Source of the DNA: Ridgeia piscesae
Taxonomy: Eukaryota > Annelida > Polychaeta > Sabellida > Siboglinidae
DNA length: 64,000 nucleotides
Assembly (NCBI GenBank): GCA_025642075.2
Contig: JAODUO010000986.1
Coordinates: forward strand, 272,501-336,500
Direction of reading: 5' to 3'
The position numbers were made by a program, and so were the translations under genes. The notes beneath the pieces were generated by a model. It did not search any database, was not told where the DNA came from, and worked only from the letters and a program-made list of their open reading frames with translations. Positions 58,555 through 64,000 of the stretch are shown one piece after another (the stretch's first letter is position 1; the number at the start of each line of letters is the position of its first letter).

Positions 58555-61500
58555 TCTTATGCTACACAAGTAGAAGACAACTACCTAATGTTTTACCCTC
58601 TTTGTGTCTTATGCTACACAAGTAGAAGACAACTATCTAATGTTTCACCCTCTTTGTGTCTTATGCTACACAAGTAGAAGACAACTATCTAATGTTTACC
58701 CTCTTTGTGTCTTATGCTACACAAGTAGAAGACACTACTAATGTTTCACCCTCTTTTGTCTTTGCTACACAAGTAGAAGACAACTATCTAATGTTTACCC
58801 TCTTTTGTCTTTGCTACACAAGTAGAAGACAACTATCTAATGTTTCACCCTCTTTATGTCTTTGCTACACAAGTAGAAGACAGCTATCTAATGTTTCACC
58901 CTCTTTATGTCTTGTGCTACACAAGTAGAAGACACTATCTAATGTTTCACCCTCTTTATGTCTTTGCTACAGTAGAAGACAACTATCTAATGTTTCACCC
59001 TCTTTATGTCTTTGCTACACAAGTAGAAGACAACTATCTAATGTTTCACCCTCTTTATGTCTTGTGCTACACAAGTAGAAGACACTATCTAATGTTTCAC
59101 CCTCTTTATGTCTTGTGCTACACAAGTAGAAGACACTATCTAATGTTTCACCCTCTTTATGTCTTTGCTACACAAGTAGAAGACAACTATCTAATGTTTC
59201 ACCCTCTTTATGTCTTTGCTACACAAGTAGAAGACAACTATCTAATGTTTCACCCTCTTTATGTCTTTGCTACACAAGTAGAAGACAACTATCTAATGTT
59301 TCACCCTCTTTATGTCTTTGCTACACAGTAGAAGACAACTATCTAATGTTTACCCTCTTTATGTCTTATGCTACACAGTAGAAGACAACTATCTAATGTT
59401 TACCCTCTTTATGTCTTATGCTACACAAGTAGAAGACAACTATCTAATGTTTCACCCTCTTTTTCTTTGCTACACAAGTAGAAGACAACTATCTAATGTT
59501 TCACCCTCTTTGTTCTTTGCTACACAAGTAGAAGACACTATCTAATGTTTACCCTCTTTTGTCTTATGCTACACAAGTAGAAGACACTATCTAATGTTTC
59601 ACCCTCTTTGTGTCTTTGCTACACAAGTAGAAGACAACTATCTAATGTTTACCCTCTTTTGTCTTTGCTACACAAGTAGAAGACACTACTAATGTTTACC
59701 CTCTTTTGTCTTATGCTACACAAGTAGAAGACAACTATCTAATGTTTTACCCTCTTTTGTCTTATGCTACACAAGTAGAAGACAACTACTAATGTTTTAC
59801 CCTCTTTTGTCTTATGCTACACAAGTAGAAGACACTATTAATGTTTCACCCTCTTTTGTCTTTGCTACACAAGTAGAAGACAACTATCTAATGTTTACCC
59901 TCTTTTGTCTTATGCTACACAAGTAGAAGACAACTATCTAATGTTTACCCTCTTTTGTCTTATGCTACACAAGTAGAAGACAACTATCTAATGTTTCACC
60001 CTCTTTTGTCTTATGCTACACAAGTAGAAGACAACTATCTAATGTTTACCCTCTTTATGTCTTATGCTACACAAGTAGAAGACAACTATCTAATGTTTAC
60101 CCTCTTTTGTCTTTGCTACACAAGTAGAAGACAACTATCTAATGTTTCACCCTCTTTTTCTTTGCTACACAAGTAGAAGACAACTATCTAATGTTTCACC
60201 CTCTTTTTCTTGTGCTACACAAGTAGAAGACAGCTATCTAATGTTTTACCCTCTTTATGTCTTTGCTACACAAGTAGAAGACAACTATCTAATGTTTCAC
60301 CCTCTTTTGTCTTTGCTACACAAGTAGAAGACAACTATCTAATGTTTCACCCTCTTTTGTCTTGTGCTACACAAGTAGAAGACACTATCTAATGTTTCAC
60401 CCTCTTTTGTCTTTGCTACACAAGTAGAAGACAACTATCTAATGTTTACCCTCTTTTGTCTTTGCTACACAAGTAGAAGACAACTATCTAATGTTTACCC
60501 TCTTTTGTCTTATGCTACACAAGTAGAAGAACTATCTAATGTTTACCCTCTTTTGTCTTTGCTACACAAGTAGAAGACAACTATCTAATGTTTACCCTCT
60601 TTTGTCTTATGCTACACAGTAGAAGACAACTATCTAATGTTTACCCTCTTTTGTCTTATGCTACACAGTAGAAGACAACTATCTAATGTTTACCCTCTTG
60701 ATTTTACTTCAACGAAACATTTCACATTCTTTATGTCTTATGCTACACAAGTAGAAGACAACTACTAATGTTTACCCTCTTTTGTCTTATGCTACACAAG
60801 TAGAAGACAACTATCTAATGTTTACCCTCTTTATGTCTTATGCTACACAAGTAGAAGACAACTATCTAATGTTTCACCCTCTTTATGTCTTATGCTACAC
60901 AAGTAGAAGACAACTATCTAATGTTTCACCCTCTTTATGTCTTATGCTACACAAGTAGAAGACAACTATCTAATGTTTCACCCTCTTTATGTCTTATGCT
61001 ACACAAGTAGAAGACAACTATCTAATGTTTCACCCTCTTTGTGTCTTATGCTACACAAGTAGAAGACAACTATCTAATGTTTCACCCTCTTTATGTCTTA
61101 TGCTACACAAGTAGAAGACAACTATCTAATGTTTCACCCTCTTTATGTCTTATGCTACACAAGTAGAAGACAACTATCTAATGTTTCACCCTCTTTGTGT
61201 CTTGTGCTACACAAGTAGAAGACAACTATCTAATGTTTCACCCTCTTTGTGTCTTGTGCTACACAAGTAGAAGACAACTATCTAATGTTTCACCCTCTTT
61301 ATGTCTTGTGCTACACAAGTAGAAGACAACTATCTAATGTTTCACCCTCTTTATGTCTTATGCTACACAAGTAGAAGACAACTATCTAATGTTTCACCCT
61401 CTTTATGTCTTGTGCTACACAAGTAGAAGACAACTATCTAATGTTTCACCCTCTTTATGTCTTATGCTACACAAGTAGAAGACAACTATCTAATGTTTCA

Positions 61501-63890
61501 CCCTCTTTATGTCTTATGCTACACAAGTAGAAGACAACTATCTAATGTTTCACCCTCTTTATGTCTTTGCTACACAAGTAGAAGACAACTATCTAATGTT
61601 TCACCCTCTTTATGTCTTATGCTACACAAGTAGAAGACAACTATCTAATGTTTCACCCTCTTTATGTCTTATGCTACACAAGTAGAAGACAACTATCTAA
61701 TGTTTCACCCTCTTTATGTCTTATGCTACACAAGTAGAAGACAACTATCTAATGTTTCACCCTCTTTATGTCTTATGCTACACAAGTAGAAGACAGCTAT
61801 CTAATGTTTCACCCTCTTTGTGTCTTGTGCTACACAAGTAGAAGACAACTATCTAATGTTTCACCCTCTTTGTGTCTTGTGCTACACAAGTAGAAGACAA
61901 CTATCTAATGTTTCACCCTCTTTATGTCTTATGCTACACAAGTAGAAGACAACTATCTAATGTTTCACCCTCTTTGTGTCTTGTGCTACACAAGTAGAAG
62001 ACAACTATCTAATGTTTCACCCTCTTTATGTCTTATGCTACACAAGTAGAAGACAACTATCTAATGTTTCACCCTCTTTATGTCTTATGCTACACAAGTA
62101 GAAGACAACTATCTAATGTTTCACCCTCTTTATGTCTTATGCTACACAAGTAGAAGACAACTATCTAATGTTTCACCCTCTTTATGTCTTATGCTACACA
62201 AGTAGAAGACAACTATCTAATGTTTCACCCTCTTTATGTCTTATGCTACACAAGTAGAAGACAACTATCTAATGTTTCACCCTCTTTGTGTCTTATGCTA
62301 CACAAGTAGAAGACAACTATCTAATGTTTCACCCTCTTTATGTCTTATGCTACACAAGTAGAAGACAACTATCTAATGTTTCACCCTCTTTGTGTCTTAT
62401 GCTACACAAGTAGAAGACAACTATCTAATGTTTCACCCTCTTTATGTCTTATGCTACACAAGTAGAAGACAACTATCTAATGTTTCACCCTCTTTGTGTC
62501 TTATGCTACACAAGTAGAAGACAACTATCTAATGTTTCACCCTCTTTATGTCTTATGCTACACAAGTAGAAGACAACTATCTAATGTTTCACCCTCTTTA
62601 TGTCTTATGCTACACAAGTAGAAGACAACTATCTAATGTTTTACCCTCTTTGTGTCTTATGCTACACAAGTAGAAGACAACTATCTAATGTTTTACCCTC
62701 TTTGTGTCTTATGCTACACAAGTAGAAGACAACTATCTAATGTTTCACCCTCTTTGTGTCTTATGCTACACAAGTAGAAGACAACTATCTAATGTTTTAC
62801 CCTCTTTGTGTCTTATGCTACACAAGTAGAAGACAACTATCTAATGTTTTACCCTCTTTGTGTCTTATGCTACACAAGTAGAAGACAACTATCTAATGTT
62901 TTACCCTCTTTGTGTCTTACGCTACACAAGTAGAAGACAACTATCTAATGTTTTACCCTCTTTGTGTCTTATGCTACACAAGTAGAAGACAACTATCTAA
63001 TGTTTTACCCTCTTTGTGTCTTATGCTACACAAGTAGAAGACAACTATCTAATGTTTCACCCTCTTTGTGTCTTATGCTACACAAGTAGAAGACAACTAT
63101 CTAATGTTTTACCCTCTTTGTGTCTTATGCTACACAAGTAGAAGACAACTATCTAATGTTTTACCCTCTTTGTGTCTTATGCTACACAAGTAGAAGACAA
63201 CTATCTAATGTTTTACCCTCTTTATGTCTTATGCTACACAAGTAGAAGACAACTATCTAATGTTTTACCCTCTTTATGTCTTATGCTACACAAGTAGAAG
63301 ACAACTATCTAATGTTTTACCCTCTTTATGTCTTATGCTACACAAGTAGAAGACAACTATCTAATGTTTTACCCTCTTTATGTCTTATGCTACACAAGTA
63401 GAAGACAACTATCTAATGTTTTACCCTCTTTATGTCTTATGCTACACAAGTAGAAGACAACTACTAATGTTTTACCCTCTTTTGTCTTATGCTACACAAG
63501 TAGAAGACAATACTATGTTTATCTTATGCTACTACACAAGTAGAAGACAACTATCTAATGTTTTACCCTCTTTATGTCTTATGCTACACAAGTAGAAGAC
63601 AACTACTAATGTTTACCCTCTTATGTCTTTCTAAGTGAACTTAATGCTATGTCACAAGTAGAAGACAACTACCTAATGTTTTACCCTCTTTATGTCTTAT
63701 GCTACACAAGTAGAAGACAACTACCTAATGTTTTACCCTCTTTATGTCTTATGCTACACAAGTAGAAGACAACTATCTAAGTTTACCCTCTTTATGTCTT
63801 ATGCTACACAAGTAGAAGACAACTATCTAACGTTTCACCCTCTTTATGTCTTATGCTACACAAGTAGAAGACAGCTATCTAATGTTTTAC
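58555..63890 (-). repeat. 52-bp minisatellite, ~103 copies
   Basis: Unit on the plus strand: TTATGTCTTATGCTACACAA + GTAGAAGACAACTATCTAAT + GTTTCACCCTCT. Copies at 58555-60690 and 63450-63660 carry many single-base deletions; those at 60900-63400 are nearly perfect. At 60694-60730 the array is interrupted by a copy of its own left flank (GATTTTACTTCAACGAAACA...). The gene-strand unit has TTGTCTTCTACTTGTGTAG, acceptor-like. It lies upstream of the exon at 58126 within the ABCC gene. Confidence 0.95.
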
Positions 63891-63934
63891 CTGACTACAA
63901 AAACTTGATTGACTTGATGACCTTACGTCAAGTG

Positions 63935-64000
63935 GTATTTACCTAAGTCTGATATCGAGTGGCACTGACCTTGGCCTTATATCGAGTGGCACTGACCATA
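63935..64000 (+). repeat. Start of a possible ~27-bp repeat at the window edge
   Basis: ATATCGAGTGGCACTGACC occurs twice (63952-63970 and 63980-63998) with similar spacers. It may be the beginning of another array outside the window. Confidence 0.55.

Noticed and set aside
63891..63922. Candidate 31-base ABCC exon reading HQVNQVFVVR before EMQRLEN
   Set aside because: Phase fits and a GTAAAA donor follows, but there is no pyrimidine tract and the residues do not clearly match ABCC proteins; not annotated as an exon.

Overview
The window is eukaryotic (animal) nuclear DNA. Its genes are split into many short exons with GT-AG introns, and the introns are packed with satellites, retroelement 3' ends and DNA transposons. 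No bacterial features were seen: no operons and no ribosome binding sites. The split MULE transposase, the LINE tails and the tandem-repeat load suggest a marine invertebrate, perhaps a mollusc, but the sequence alone does not fix the species.

Three host genes can be rebuilt exon by exon with consistent splice phases. (1) The 5' half of PPT2 (lysosomal palmitoyl-protein thioesterase 2) is on the minus strand at 167-3234 and runs off the left edge. (2) A complete PHYHD1 (phytanoyl-CoA dioxygenase domain-containing 1; Fe(II)/2-oxoglutarate oxygenase) is on the plus strand at 3404-24362. It has 11 coding exons and 287 codons, and includes a 22-bp microexon. PPT2 and PHYHD1 are head to head, with start codons 169 bp apart, so they probably share a bidirectional promoter. 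(3) The 3' end of an ABCC-family ABC exporter (ABCC5/11/12-like) is on the minus strand at 43097-58126. Ten exons cover the end of the second membrane domain and all of nucleotide-binding domain 2. Its 5' part lies beyond the right edge.

Between the genes (about 24.4-43 kb) there are inverted-repeat elements, a CRE-rich hairpin, a broken MULE transposase gene on the minus strand at 37538-39869, copies of an unidentified repeat family, (TA)n tracts and retroelement remnants. A 1.25-kb pogo/Tigger-like element with TA target duplications sits inside a minisatellite in the last PHYHD1 intron.

The most striking feature is a class of large minisatellites sitting on exon/intron boundaries. In two unrelated genes, array units contain the terminal bases of an exon plus the splice site next to it. 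There are about 98 copies of a 49-bp unit at a PHYHD1 donor, 76 copies of 32 bp at an ABCC donor, 8 copies of 22 bp at another ABCC donor, 76 copies of 44 bp at an ABCC acceptor and 33 copies of 31 bp at another ABCC acceptor. A further 61-copy, 33-bp array abuts an acceptor. These arrays make up most of their introns, so the introns seem to have grown by repeated duplication of their own splice junctions. Each such intron presents tens of near-identical splice sites to the spliceosome.

The very long open frames across the satellites are by-products of the repeats, not protein genes. Some arrays (about 55-57 kb, 58.5-60.7 kb and 63.4-63.7 kb) carry many one-base indels and may be poorly polished consensus.
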